A DNA stretch of 64,000 bases from Fragum whitleyi (taxonomy: Eukaryota; Mollusca; Bivalvia; Cardiida; Cardiidae). The notes below the pieces were generated by a model. That model did no database searches and had not been told where the DNA came from. It worked only from the letters and a program-made list of their open reading frames with translations. Shown here one piece after another: positions 1 through 10,740 of the stretch (positions are counted from its first letter, which is position 1; each line of letters opens with the position of its first letter). A program made the translations under genes and the position numbers. The stretch covers positions 4,959,501-5,023,500 of the forward strand of contig OX411552.1 of assembly GCA_948146395.1 (NCBI GenBank), written 5' to 3'.

Positions 1-1264
1 TCGACCGCAGTTGTGTTAGAAATAAACCCGACTGGTAATGTTGAATACGTTCTTTTGATAGAACCCAAAGTTGAGAAGTAACGGCTAGTTCGTCGAACTT
101 TTGAAAAGAAAATGCATTTCCTTGAAACGTCAGTAAAAGGCATGGATACTTTGAATTCTTAATAAACACTGTGTTTGTACGATTTGTGCCATCTGCTGTC
201 CTGCGTTGTCTTTGTTGAAGAATTACGCCGTACATGTGATAAGGTTGAAGGCGCATATTTCTACTATAAATTATGTTTTCATTTCTGCGTATTTGTGATT
301 TGAGCATTTGCAACTCGTGGCGTTTAATTTGCCTTTCAAAATTGGCGTACTTTTCAATTGCCCTCCTTTGTAACATTTGTACATCAATTTTATTTATGAT
401 TTCGTTATAAGCTGATCTTTTTCGCCTGTTTTTGTCTTCTTGTTCGAGCATTGTAGTCATTAACAGGTACTGGTTTATTGTTTCGTCAAGTACTTCATCC
501 ATCCCAACAAACGTTTTTACAGTTGACCCATTAAACGACAGAAATGTATCAGATAGCTGTGACATTAATTCAGTGTTTCTTGAGATGAGATAAGTCGCTT
601 CATCTAATTTACCCGTTTCTTCGCTTTCCGGATCCAAAGGAGAATCGTCATGAGCATAATCATCATCGTCGTCATCTGACTCGACATTCATTAGTTCTTC
701 AGCATAACCGATGTATTCAAGGGCTTCGTCAGGTCCTGTCACGTTTACTAAATTCTCCACCTGATCTTTCATCAAATCATTACAACCCTTAAGATAAGAA
801 AAAAGAGAAGCAGATGACAGGTATAAAGGCAATGCAAGGCCTTCGTTGTCTGACCACGCTTTTCTTGTCTTTCTTTCTTCGTTTGAATCACACCCGGCTC
901 TAGATGTTTCTAAAGGCGTTAAGGAGTCTTGTTCGTTTGACAATGAATCAAAACTATTTAACATATTATCGCCTGTACTGTCGAATGTGTTTTCGAATTT
1001 AGAATCAGGATTGCGTTGTTTTAGGTCATCCCTCTTTTTGAAAAGGTTTCCAGCTTGAATGACCTTCTGCATGACACTATTTACGTCAATTCGCTTTACC
1101 CCCCCTTTATGTTCCTCCTTATCGTGATTGTAATCTATATGCCCTGGATTGTCTTTAGAATCAGCTTTCATCTCCTGCAAGTTGGCCTGCAGGACGAGAT
1201 GGAATTCTTGCAACATCAGCAACAAAATCGACAACACGGCTTCGTTTCGTTTTCTCCGATTCAT
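1..1264 (-). CDS. Secreted acidic precursor-like protein, partial exon open at the left edge
   Basis: A 421-codon stop-free frame read leftward from ATG at 1264 to the window edge, far longer than expected by chance in AT-rich DNA. The start MNRRKR followed by AVLSILLLMLQEFHLVLQA (residues 9-27) resembles a signal peptide. An acidic run (SDDDDDD, about 196-202) is followed by a furin-type site RRKR before S284, so the product may be a cleaved precursor. Residues 325-360 are Arg/Gln-rich. Residues 366-421 (FIKN, PCLLL, QLW, SGLFL) have the spacing of a beta-trefoil/ricin-B-like repeat, which is only a suggestion. NVT, NGS and NRT are possible N-glycosylation sites. A tract of nine T then ATTCCAG ends at 1272, just upstream of the ATG, so this is an internal or second exon with its 5' UTR elsewhere. 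The C-terminus is missing. I do not recognise the family. Sure that it is coding, unsure of function. Confidence 0.8.
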   Translation of the reverse strand, partial: MNRRKRNEAVLSILLLMLQEFHLVLQANLQEMKADSKDNPGHIDYNHDKEEHKGGVKRIDVNSVMQKVIQAGNLFKKRDDLKQRNPDSKFENTFDSTGDNMLNSFDSLSNEQDSLTPLETSRAGCDSNEERKTRKAWSDNEGLALPLYLSSASLFSYLKGCNDLMKDQVENLVNVTGPDEALEYIGYAEELMNVESDDDDDDYAHDDSPLDPESEETGKLDEATYLISRNTELMSQLSDTFLSFNGSTVKTFVGMDEVLDETINQYLLMTTMLEQEDKNRRKRSAYNEIINKIDVQMLQRRAIEKYANFERQIKRHELQMLKSQIRRNENIIYSRNMRLQPYHMYGVILQQRQRRTADGTNRTNTVFIKNSKYPCLLLTFQGNAFSFQKFDELAVTSQLWVLSKERIQHYQSGLFLTQLRS

Positions 1265-1271
1265 CACTTCT

Positions 1272-1290
1272 CTGGAATAAAAAAAAATGT
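1272..1290 (-). other. Splice acceptor before the left-edge coding exon
   Basis: Read on the minus strand, an uninterrupted T9 tract is followed by ATTCCAG, with the AG at 1273-1272. The ATG follows seven bases later. The frame stays open back through the acceptor, so translation could start further upstream, but the hydrophobic segment directly after this Met favours it as the start. Confidence 0.6.
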
Positions 1291-2260
1291 GCGCGTACGA
1301 GGTGTGTTCTGAACGTTTTGGTGTTGTGTTTTTATCTTTTGAACTCTAAGTAGAAGATTAACGAAACCTATTTCATCATAAAGCAGAGCTTCTTGTAAAT
1401 TAATACGCGATAGGTATTTAGAACGTTTTGAAACGTCGAAGAGGATCGAAAACTATTTCAACATAAGGTAAAGCTTCTCGTAATGAATCAATGGAGAATG
1501 TTTCGCACGACAAGAAACTGTTATTCTGTTCTAAAAAAAACAAACATGGAAGATGAAATTAACTTTTTTGTTTAATTCTTTTAAACTGCTTTCTGTAATG
1601 TTTTCGGTTTAAATATCTAGGAATAACGGTTGATGGTCATTTGATAAACTCATTGCCTAACCAGTAAAATGATCACAAACTTATCCTCCACTTTCGTTCA
1701 TTTGACCCTTACTGACTTTATCTAAGCGGAGCTCATTCAGTGTCGTCATAATGAACGGTGCAGATAAATCACGTGCAAAATGACGCGCTTAAGGAAACTT
1801 TTTCCAGCAAATTTTCACATTTTGTCTCATTTTTTGCATAGAGGAAATATTAGCACTTATTTTTCAAATAAGATTGATATATTTCATTTCGTGAACAAAA
1901 ACGATCGATTATTACTCGTTTGTCTAAAGCTTTTGAAGTTCACTCAATGAAATATAAATCGATCTTACACGGAAACAGATCATTATCCTCTATATATCTT
2001 GGCTGGTAGACAAAAATGGGTTAAAATAGAAAAATCGAATTGAATTTACGACGGTTTGTCGGCCTGTTCTAAACAGCTATATGTCCACGACCTCAAAAGC
2101 CTTTAATTCAATATTCTTTGCTAACAAATTTTGATAAAACTCAACTAAATTGAATTTTGCATCGGTATTAAAAAATGAAGATTGAAATCGGTCAACAGCA
2201 GTGATTTGTTTTCTATAGTACTGTTAGATATTTCATGAAATTGACATTCATCTCAATCAA
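1291..2260. other. No gene seen
   Basis: AT-rich sequence with no long frame, no RNA-like fold and no clear repeat that I can identify. It is presumably an intron or upstream region of the left-edge gene. Confidence 0.4.
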
Positions 2261-2705
2261 TACAGTTAACAACATCGTGAAATTGACAAGGTGAATGATT
2301 TTGGAATTGTTAAGGAATGAAATCGAATGAGTGTGTGGATCGAGTTTTAAGTGAATTAAATGGGAGTTAATCCTGTATCACAAATTTTGTTCAGGATAAA
2401 CAAATTTAGCGATATTGATTACCTCCCTTTAATAAAAATGTAATAAAAGTTATATAGATAGCTTCCTATTTCTTCAATTACCTACATGTAAGAGACGTTA
2501 ACAATTTGAATTATGTCGATGAACTCGCGATTTTTCTCTTTCAAATTTATTTTGAATGACGTTGTTGATTCTATATTTTTCAATGGGTTTGATCGTTTTT
2601 GAAGGTTTGAGTGAGTGATTGGAATGTACAAATGGAGCGCTGAGTGAGCGATTTAGAATGGTTTTGATTGAGGTGAATATCAATATCACGATGTAATTAA
2701 CTGTA
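2261..2705 (+). mobile_element. Foldback MITE, family A, full-length copy
   Basis: Starts TACAGTTAACAACATCGTG and ends with the complementary CACGATGTAATTAACTGTA, giving terminal inverted repeats of about 27 bases that include a TA at each end. The middle has a second palindrome (TTTTGTTCAGGATAAACAAA) flanked by GGGAGTTAAT and ATTACCTCCC. There is no coding capacity. The TA ends and short length suggest a Tc1/mariner-type non-autonomous element; that assignment is inference. Confidence 0.8.
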
Positions 2706-3080
2706 CCATTCTAATTCGCACACTATGCACTCCATTCATTTATTCCAAAAGCTCACTCAAACCATTCAAAAACGCTCCAAATTCAATAAACAAAATGAAA
2801 ATAAAAACTAGAAAAAATCACGATTTCACTTACATTATTGAAATTGTTAGTGTCTGATCGGTTCTTGGAGAATTGTGAAGCTATTTATAAAAAATATAGG
2901 CATATTTTATTAAAAGGATGTAATAAACATTACGAATTTCGTTCATTCTAAGCAAATTAGCTATATTGGATTACCTCCCTTTGATTTCACTCAAAACTTA
3001 CTCCTCTCGCTCATTCAATTTAATTCGAAAATCTTTCCAATTCCATTCGCCATTTCAATTTCACGATGTTGTTAACTCTA
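2706..3080 (-). mobile_element. Foldback MITE, family A, opposite orientation, one end lost
   Basis: Abuts the previous copy and reads as its reverse complement, ending TTTCACGATGTTGTTAACT. The other terminal repeat is missing or shared with the neighbouring copy. Confidence 0.65.
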
Positions 3081-3181
3081 ACGTGTGCAATGGAGGACAA
3101 CCTCTGCTCAACATTTTAAAGAAATAGAGGATATTGAATGAATGGTCATGGAATACCGATTTTATTTAACTAGTGATCTAT

Positions 3182-3222
3182 AAACAGATAAAAACGAGAC
3201 TGCGCCGAGTTTTTATCTGTTT
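3182..3222. repeat. Perfect 14-bp hairpin
   Basis: AAACAGATAAAAAC and its exact reverse complement flank a 13-base loop. It is probably part of an old foldback repeat. Confidence 0.5.
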
Positions 3223-3527
3223 TAGATGACGAGTTTAATAAATTCTGTATTTTTGCGTAAAATCGTCGAAATTCTTGAAATTTAACATTTCAATTTTCCG
3301 CCTTTTAAAACTAACATCACAATAGATACATTATGACGTAATTTTCGCGGTTACAAAATAGCGTCGCTTTTCGTTTTGAGCTCATTTGCATAGTTATTCC
3401 ACTAGTGTAATAACACCCGTGTAATATCAAAAATATTCAACGGGTTTATTTCACTCCCGCGACGTAGGTCATATTATAATGTTTCATATCAAATGCTTAG
3501 TGTCTACTTATTTTTTCTAGAATATTA

Positions 3528-3718
3528 GGTTAGTGGACCCGTATTAATTCCTAAATGTTTCGGAAGTGAAATTTAATTGAATTTAACAATTGAATAACAT
3601 TGAATTTAAACAATGTTATCCGATGTTTCTTCATAGTTTCATTATGAAAGCTCATTTATCATTATGAAAGATCATGAGTTCCGAAATTTTACGAAACTAT
3701 TACGGGTCCACTACCCTG
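3528..3718. repeat. Short foldback element with GTGGACCCGTA ends
   Basis: TTAGTGGACCCGTATTA at the left and, inverted, GTAGTGGACCCGTAATA at the right, with a further inverted TTTCGGA/TCCGAAA pair inside. About 190 bases, no coding capacity. Confidence 0.5.
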
Positions 3719-4719
3719 AGAGAGAATATCATTTGAGCAGCAAAGGGGGTGTTCCAAATATATAGTAAAATGTGCCCACGCTTAGATTTTTATGATATTA
3801 CGGGTAATTGTAGTATTGGGTATACTGATTAAGGAAATGACTTTTTTCCAAAATGGGTAAAGAGGGTTGACCATAAAGTACCCGAAAGCACATCTTATCA
3901 AATGCAAAGGGGTGTCAGGAAAAAAATCACCTTGCAAGGAAATTTTGGAATCTGTAAAAATAAATTGTTACTGATTTAAAAGACAATTGGTACCTGTATG
4001 TTTTTGTATAGGTTGGGATCTTATGTCTGTTTCCTCCTAACAGATAGCCCAAAAAGTTCTTGAAAAAATCATGAAAATTTGAAAAAAATGAAATAATGTT
4101 CTGAGTTAAAGGGTTAAATTTTTTAACTTGTAGCTCTAGTCCAGTTATCAAACTCTTTAAAAATTAAGATACAATATGTTCTTAATGTTTACAGAAAGTT
4201 TCATTGAAACTGAAAACCGGTAAGTTAGTTTTTATTGCAATTTCAAGAACAAAGTTTGCAATGGGTTTCCAAAGGAAAATTCTGGAAAAGTTGCATGAAA
4301 TTGGCTTGATGGTTCAGGAGGAAATGTTGTTCAAGGATTTAATAGTGAAAAAAGCCATGGTCATATTTATGGGCCTCTCCGAATTTTGCGAACAATCTTT
4401 GCAAAGGGTTACTCAAGGAAGGTTCTGGCAAAGTGTCATTGAAATTGCCTTGAGGGTTAAAGAGGAGAACAAGTTTTAAGAAATTTGGAAGACGGAAGCC
4501 ACATGATGCACAACCTGCGACGGACTAGGGATCCTAAAAGCTACCGTCGGGAGTGTTGTTCTCTGGAGAGCTAGAAATCAAGAAACGATACAGTTCCCCA
4601 TTTCGTTAAATTATATCTAAATATTACATTTATAACTAAAAAGCCATGAATGGCTTGAGTCGCTCCACAGCCTTGAAATTCTTGTAAAAGCAAATAAATA
4701 TTTAGACTAGATATTTGGG

Positions 4720-5715
4720 GTTCTACTGATGTTGAAAATGATTTTCAAAGTTTCAACTATATATAACAGATAGAGAAGTGACCTCCGCTTTAAAAGACAT
4801 ATTTTTTTATCAAATCAAAATAATTTTTGGCTGCATGATAATGGGTCACCGAAAGATCATACCAAAAAGGTTTGATTGATATCCATCAGTTACATTCTGA
4901 GAAAATGATTTTCATAGTTTCCACTATTTAACATACTGAGAAATGACCTTCACCCATAAAATGTATATTTTTCATCCAATTAAAATAATTTTTGGTACAC
5001 TGATAAAGGGTCCCTCAAGGATCACTCCTGTGAAATTTGGTTGATACCAAAAAATTAGATACTGAGAAAATGATTTTCAAAGTTACCACTATATAACATG
5101 TAGAAAAATTACCTCTGCCCATAAAATGCATATTTTTGGTACACTGATAATGGGTCACTAAAGGATCATTCCAGTGAAATTTGGTTGATATCCATTGGTT
5201 ACATTCTGAGAAAATGATTTTCAAAGTTTCCACTATATAACATAAAGAGAAATTACCTCTGCCCATAAAATACATATTTTTCATCAAATCACATTAGTTT
5301 TTTGTAGACTGATAAAGGGTCACTCAAAGATCATTTCAGAGAAATTTGGTTGATATCCATCAGTTACATTCTGAGAAAATGATTTTCAAAGTTTCCACTA
5401 TATGATATTTAGAGAAATGACCTCCGCCCATAAAATGGATATTTTCCATCCGATCACAATGATTTTTTGTAGACTGATACAGGGTCACCCAAGAATCATT
5501 CATGTAAAATTTCATTGGTATCCATTGATTAGAATCTGAGAAAACTCACTTTTTACCATATTTGGAAACTAGCCACACCCATTAAAACCATGTTTTTCAT
5601 TGGATCAAAATTTCTTGAACAACTTTGAAAGAGGGTCACTCAAGGATAATTCCTGTGAAGTTTGGTTGAAATCCATCCAGTAGTTTCTGAGGAGAAAATT
5701 TTTAAAGAAAAGTTT
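4720..5715. repeat. Satellite block, about 160-bp unit, six diverged copies
   Basis: Each unit contains a GGGTCACT-type core, TGAAATTTGGTTGATATCCAT, TTCTGAGAAAATGATTTTCAAAG, CCACTATATAACAT and a CCCATAAAATG segment. The GGGTC cores lie near 4844, 5006, 5151, 5316, 5479 and 5630, so the unit is 145-165 bases. Open frames here are by-products of the repeat. Confidence 0.75.
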
Positions 5716-5775
5716 ACGACCGGACGCACGCACGCACGCACGGACAGACGGACGCACGACGGACACAACGCCATG
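5716..5775. repeat. CGCA/CGGA-rich simple repeat
   Basis: A run of ACGCACGCACG and GGACAGACGGACG directly after the last satellite unit, closing that block before the CCAGTGGAGCTAA segment. Confidence 0.7.
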
Positions 5776-5879
5776 ACAATAGCCCCAGTGGCTTTCAGCC
5801 AGTGGAGCTAATAAAACTAAAAAGTTTAAGAGATATTGTGTAGCCAATTTAGTGAAAGTAAGACTTTAACCTCTGAAGT

Positions 5880-6135
5880 TGCGACAAATGACATTTTCTG
5901 TTTTTTTTCTGATCTAGAATTGTGTTTATTTAATCAAATTAAACCAAATAGTTTATAGTAATTCTTTTAGACATTTGGGACAGAATTAGGACATTAAACC
6001 AAAAAGAAACAAAAGATGTTTTAAAAACATTTATGCCCCAATAAGAGCAAGCCAATGACCTATTCCTTGTCAATTAACCAAGGCCTATATCTCAAAAAAT
6101 ATGATGAGTAGAGTTCGTGCTCAGGTGAGCTAAAA
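5880..6135. repeat. Dispersed repeat fragment ending CTCAGGTGAGCTAA
   Basis: The end TTCGTGCTCAGGTGAGCTAAA is complementary to the GAGCTCACCTGAGCAC segment at 11626, so the two are pieces of one dispersed family in opposite orientation. There is no gene. Confidence 0.4.
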
Positions 6136-6384
6136 ACAAACATAGAATAAACAAAAATGCTACGTTTTTGTATTTTATTTTAGTGTAACCTTGTTTGCTG
6201 ACAATGACCTTGGACATTTAAGACTATCAACAACTTACTGGATGTGTTAACCTGAGATCAAATATCCAACCAAAAATAAACATTGTAATTCTTGAATAGG
6301 CTTGCATGTTTGTTTATTTTTGCTAAGTTTAGCCTTTTAGGTGAAATTGGACATAGAACTTGAATGTGTATTCATACATACTTT

Positions 6385-7530
6385 TAAGCAATTTTTATTT
6401 TCGAGTGTGTAAAAAATTGTCAAACAACATAGAACTTTTCATTTTATATATTCAATATCTTAATCAATTTCATAGCCTTTACAGTACATGAAAACTATGC
6501 ATATGCAATGCATAAAGTACAAAGAAATTATAGCAAATTAAACTACCCCATCCACTGAACTAAACATGGATGACCTTGACCTCATAGATTTCAGATCTCA
6601 AGTAATTTGATTCATTATGATGTCACATATGAGAAGTGTATCTAGAAAAGGATTGAAGTAATTGGCAAATATCATTTTTTATGATGTGCAGACAGATAGG
6701 CAAATATCTAAGAGACAGACAGACAGACAGATAGAAAGCCACTCACTAGCACACAATATTTTTCCTATTCTTTCTACTCAAGCAAATAAGAACAAATTCT
6801 GTAAAACTTACTGTTAGATACTATTGGAATTTTTGCAAGGTTTAAAGAAAATCAAGTAAATTATATTTTTCATCTTACCCCACCCACTTTTTCAACATTG
6901 GGGTAAAGCAATGGCTGTAATTTGACCCAGTTTAGTGATACAAAAAAATCTTATGCAGTAGATACCTTGACTAATTGTTTTTTGCAAATTTGTATAAAGA
7001 TCAATGCATTGGCACTTAAATAATAGCTATTTCAGGACATAATACAAGATTATGGATGAATTTTGAAACTAAAGATATGTATTTATAAGCATAAAAAATA
7101 ATGTTACCGGTTTTCAATCTTCTTTAAATTTTTACACGTTTTTACACATTTTTACAACAAAGAAGGATAGTAGAGCTTATTTTTTTGAAGAGTAACTAAA
7201 CTGGACTAGCATCAGAAGGTACTTATCTATGCGCTCAAAATTTATATTCACCTCAATTTTTTTTAAAAAAAATAAGCAATTTTTATATTCAAGAGTATAA
7301 AAATTCGCCAAACAACGTAAAACTTGCCATTCATATATACATTATCTTAATAATTACTAAAAACTTTACAGTACATAAAAAACAATTAAAAAATTGATAA
7401 GTATAAAGAAATTATAGCATATTAAATTACCCCACCCACTTACCTCAACATGGATTAAGACAAGGGGCTGTAATTTGGCCTCTTTTTGAGATATTGACAA
7501 ATGAAAGTTTGTTCTGTGGTACATTTAATG
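6385..7530. repeat. Diverged duplication with 888-bp offset
   Basis: The segment around 6385-6640 reappears around 7275-7530: the TTTACAGTACAT words and the CCCCAYCCACT words are both about 888 bases apart. A partial third copy of the CCCCACCCACTT word lies near 6880. A (GACA)n tract is at about 6714-6733. There is no coding capacity. Confidence 0.55.
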
Positions 7531-7737
7531 TGTAGAATGTATTTGCAAAGTTTCATGAAAATCTATGCGTGGGCACTTTTGGAACACCTCCTTTCAAAAA
7601 CCTCAAATGTATTGATGTCGCGCACAGTAATGCGGCACAAAAATGCAACGTCAAATTAGCGAACGTCGATGGTGTAGCGTCTAGTTTTGTTATAATCCCC
7701 CGCCGATGAAATCATCGGGGGGGGATATTGTTTTTGC

Positions 7738-7788
7738 CATGTCCGTCCGTCCGTCCGTCCTACAGTCCGTCCGTTCGTCCGTCCGCCA
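7738..7788. repeat. (GTCC)n simple repeat
   Basis: Repeated CCGTCCGT words follow a short palindrome CCGATGAAATCATCGG at 7702-7717 and lead into the satellite block. Confidence 0.7.
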
Positions 7789-8985
7789 TTCGTTACCGCG
7801 CTATTTCTTGAAAACTATAGACCGGATTTCAAAGAAACTTGGCACACAGCTTCACTACAATGAGGACATGCGCATATCGTCGGGGTTACCCGGTTCGACC
7901 GTCGAATTTAGAGTCACTGCCCCTGATTGTTGAAGCAATATACGAACATAGTGATATTCGTTTCCGCGCTATTTCTTGAAAACTATAGACCGGATTTCAA
8001 TGAAACTTGGCACACAGCTTCACTACAATGAGGACATGCGCATATCGTCGGGGTAATCCGGTTCGACCGTCGAATTTAGAGTTACTGCCCCTGACTGTTT
8101 AAGCAATAGACATACAGAGTGATATTCGTTTCCGCGCTATTTCTTGAAAACTATAGACCGGATTTCAATGAAACTTGGCACTTAGCTTCACTACAATGAG
8201 GACATGCGCATATCGTCGGGATTACCCGGTTCGACGATCGAATTTAGAGTTACTGCCCCTGACTGTTGAAGCCATATACATACAGAGTGATATTCGTTTC
8301 CGCGCTATTTCTTGAAAATTGTAGACCGGATTTCAATGAAACTAATGAAACTTGAACATAGCTTCACTACAATGAGGACATGCGCATATCGTTGGGGTTA
8401 CTCGGTTCGACGATCGAATTTAGAGTTACTGCCCCTGATTGTTAAAGCAATAGACATACAGAGTGATATTCGTTTCCGCGCTATTTCCTGAAAACTATAG
8501 ACCGGATTTCAATGAAACTTGGCACACAGCTTCACTACAATGAGGACATGCGCATATCGTCGGGGTTACCCGGTTCGACGATCGAATTAAGAGTTACTGC
8601 CCCTGACTGTTTAAGCCATATACATACAGAGTGATATTCGTTTCCGCGCTATTTCTTGAAAATTGTAGACCTGATTTCAATGAAACTAATGAAACTTGGC
8701 ACACAGCTTCACTACAATGAGGACATGCGCATATCGTCGGGGTTACCCGGTTCGACGATCAAATTTAGAGTTACTGCCCCTGACTGTTGAAGCCATATAC
8801 ATACAAAGTGATATTCGTTTCCGCGCTATTTCTTGAAAACTATAGACCTGATTTCAATGAAACTAATGAAACTTGGCACACAGCTTCACTACAATGAGGA
8901 CATGCGCATATCGTCGGGGTTACCCATATACATACAGAGTGATATTCGTTTCTGCGCTATTTCTTGAAAATTATAGGTTGATGTA
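7789..8985. repeat. Satellite block, about 170-bp unit, seven to eight copies
   Basis: Units contain CGCGCTATTTCTTGAAAACT, GGATTTCAATGAAACTTGGC, CTTCACTACAATGAGGACAT and GACCGTCGAATTTAGAGT. The CGCGCTATTTC words recur near 7798, 7965, 8134, 8304, 8477, 8646 and 8823, with a truncated unit at the end. Identity is high, so amplification or homogenisation looks recent. Three units carry an extra nine-base ACTAATGAA duplication. Confidence 0.8.
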
Positions 8986-10623
8986 GATAAAAGATAACCT
9001 GTACCTAAGTTTGATATTAACTCCATAGACAATTAAATTATGTTCGGCTGGGGATATCAATTCAACGAATTTGCTTGTTGTTGCTGTTTTTTTTTTCCGG
9101 AAAAAAGTTAACGTAATTATTATATTGCTCATTCTCTCTACAGCAATAGCAATGTCAGAATATATAGTCATCTGTAAAAAATTAAAACTCGCCCCTTTTC
9201 CCTCGCGAAGAATGAAAAATGTCTCATAATTTCAACTTCGCATAGATGTATAGATATGCGAATACTGGATCTTCCTTATGTTGGGCTCTAAATCTGAGAA
9301 TGTATTTGGTTGGGCGCTTCTTTTAAAAATTATTTAAGTTATAATGTAGAGGTAAATCTTACATTCTAAATCCTCACCCTATTTTTATTGCAATGATCAA
9401 TTCGAACCAACAGCAGTTTGTTCTCATAAAGTGATGGCATCAATACACACATTTTGGTAACAATGACACATTTCCCCATGTTCTTTGAATGTTTAAAAAA
9501 GTTGTTATATTTAGTTGAGCTTTCTAAGAACTCACTATTCTTGGGTCTATGGAATATCGATTAACAATCTGAGAATACAAGTCTTAGCGAAAAATATTTC
9601 AAACATTCTTTTTTTGCAATCAAATTAACAGGAGCGATTTCGGGCTATATTGACCCTCTTGTTTATACCTTGTTCTTCTTTTCCCTCTACTCGAATCGCC
9701 ACTTCCACACAGATATGCTTTTCGCATTGTGTTTCGCTTTATTTTCTTATTTTCATTCACATTGTGGATTTTATCAACTTTTGAAGGCGAGTCGATTCTA
9801 TAAGTCAACGAATCAAACATGACGTCACTCTAAAAAGGCGCGTTTTAATGAAATCGTTCCACACGAACTAATATCAACATATATCTTTTATTTGTAAATA
9901 ATTTTCCTTGAAATTTTAATATGATTATCAAGAGAAAAATAATATTTCTTGGCTAAATTTAAATCATCCTATGAATAAAGAAACTGATTTTTTAGCGCAT
10001 TTAAAATGTAAAAAACAGTTTTTTAACAGCTTGAAAAGATTTCGTTCCACAAAAATTTCAGCTTTTTAATTTTCCGTTCAAAACTCAAATTGATATTTAT
10101 TTACAGCTTCAAGAAATACAGAAAAATGATATTTCAAATATCAAGTTTGGTTTGGTTTAATGAAAATATAAAAGAAAATCGTCAGTTATTCGGCGTCATA
10201 AAGCTTGATGTTACGCTTCACTTTTTGTTAAACATAAAACGGTATTTTTCTTATTTGTTATTAAAATTCGATCTCCGTTGATTAAATTGTTGGGTGTCAT
10301 ACCAGTTCAATTTTGATGTATTTCCAAGTAGTTTCAATATTATTAAACTGTTTAAAATATAAGATGTGTATCTCTCAGTGATGCTTGCGTGTTACATGTT
10401 ACACGCATTTTTTTCGCTAAAATTACAAACTGAAACTCCTTTTTACGAATTTGTACCAAAATAGTTTGCAATAAAAGTGTGAAGTATAAATTGATCATGG
10501 TTTTAGCGTTATTTTGTTATAGGATTTAAAGATGGTGCGAGCAAGGAGTCTTGTAATGATAAGTTTTAAAACACAGAGGGTGACGTTTTTAGGAAGTGCC
10601 GCATTACCGTGCGCGACGTCATT

Positions 10624-10740
10624 GTATATAGGATAATCAAGTGGTTATGTCTCATATGAAAAATATTTTACGAGAATGCGTAATTAGGCGTTAAAAAACG
10701 AGTCCGCAGGATATAACCAATTGATTATTCTATTTATTAT
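10624..10740. repeat. Short foldback around ATAATCAAGTGGTTAT
   Basis: GGATAATCAAGTGGTTAT at 10631 and ATAACCAATTGATTATTC at 10713 form an imperfect inverted pair. A similar ATAATCAAGTGGTTA word occurs near 54222. Confidence 0.4.

Larger units (their letters stand above)
3730..7609. mobile_element. 3.9-kb TIR-bounded block, probably non-autonomous DNA transposon
   Basis: The left end reads CATTTGAG then GGGGTGTTCCAAA and GTGCCCACGCTTAGATTTT. The right end, reverse complemented, reads CATTTGAG then GGAGGTGTTCCAAA and GTGCCCACGCATAGATTTT. The repeats are imperfect over about 55-60 bases. TAT lies immediately outside both ends and could be a 3-bp target duplication. Inside are a 160-bp satellite, an 888-bp duplicated segment and simple repeats, with no transposase frame. 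Confidence 0.5.
7614..10620. mobile_element. 3.0-kb TIR-bounded block abutting the previous one
   Basis: GATGTCGCGCACAGTAATGC at the left (to 7638) matches, inverted, the right end at 10596-10620: 23 of 25 bases agree. A satellite sits just inside the left end. The remaining interior (about 9000-10590) has no gene I can identify; its short frames look random. Probably a non-autonomous DNA transposon. No target duplication was found. Confidence 0.5.

Noticed and set aside
846..1312. Two plus-strand frames of 70 and 85 codons
   Set aside because: Antisense shadows of the 421-codon minus-strand exon.
4204..4479. Plus-strand 91-codon frame
   Set aside because: Composition looks repeat-derived (recurrent AAATTTTGG/CAAGGA words) inside a TIR-bounded block; no domain or splice context.
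4720..5715. Regularly spaced repeats suggesting a CRISPR-like array
   Set aside because: Whole 145-165 bp units are similar without short repeats and unique spacers; this is eukaryotic satellite DNA.
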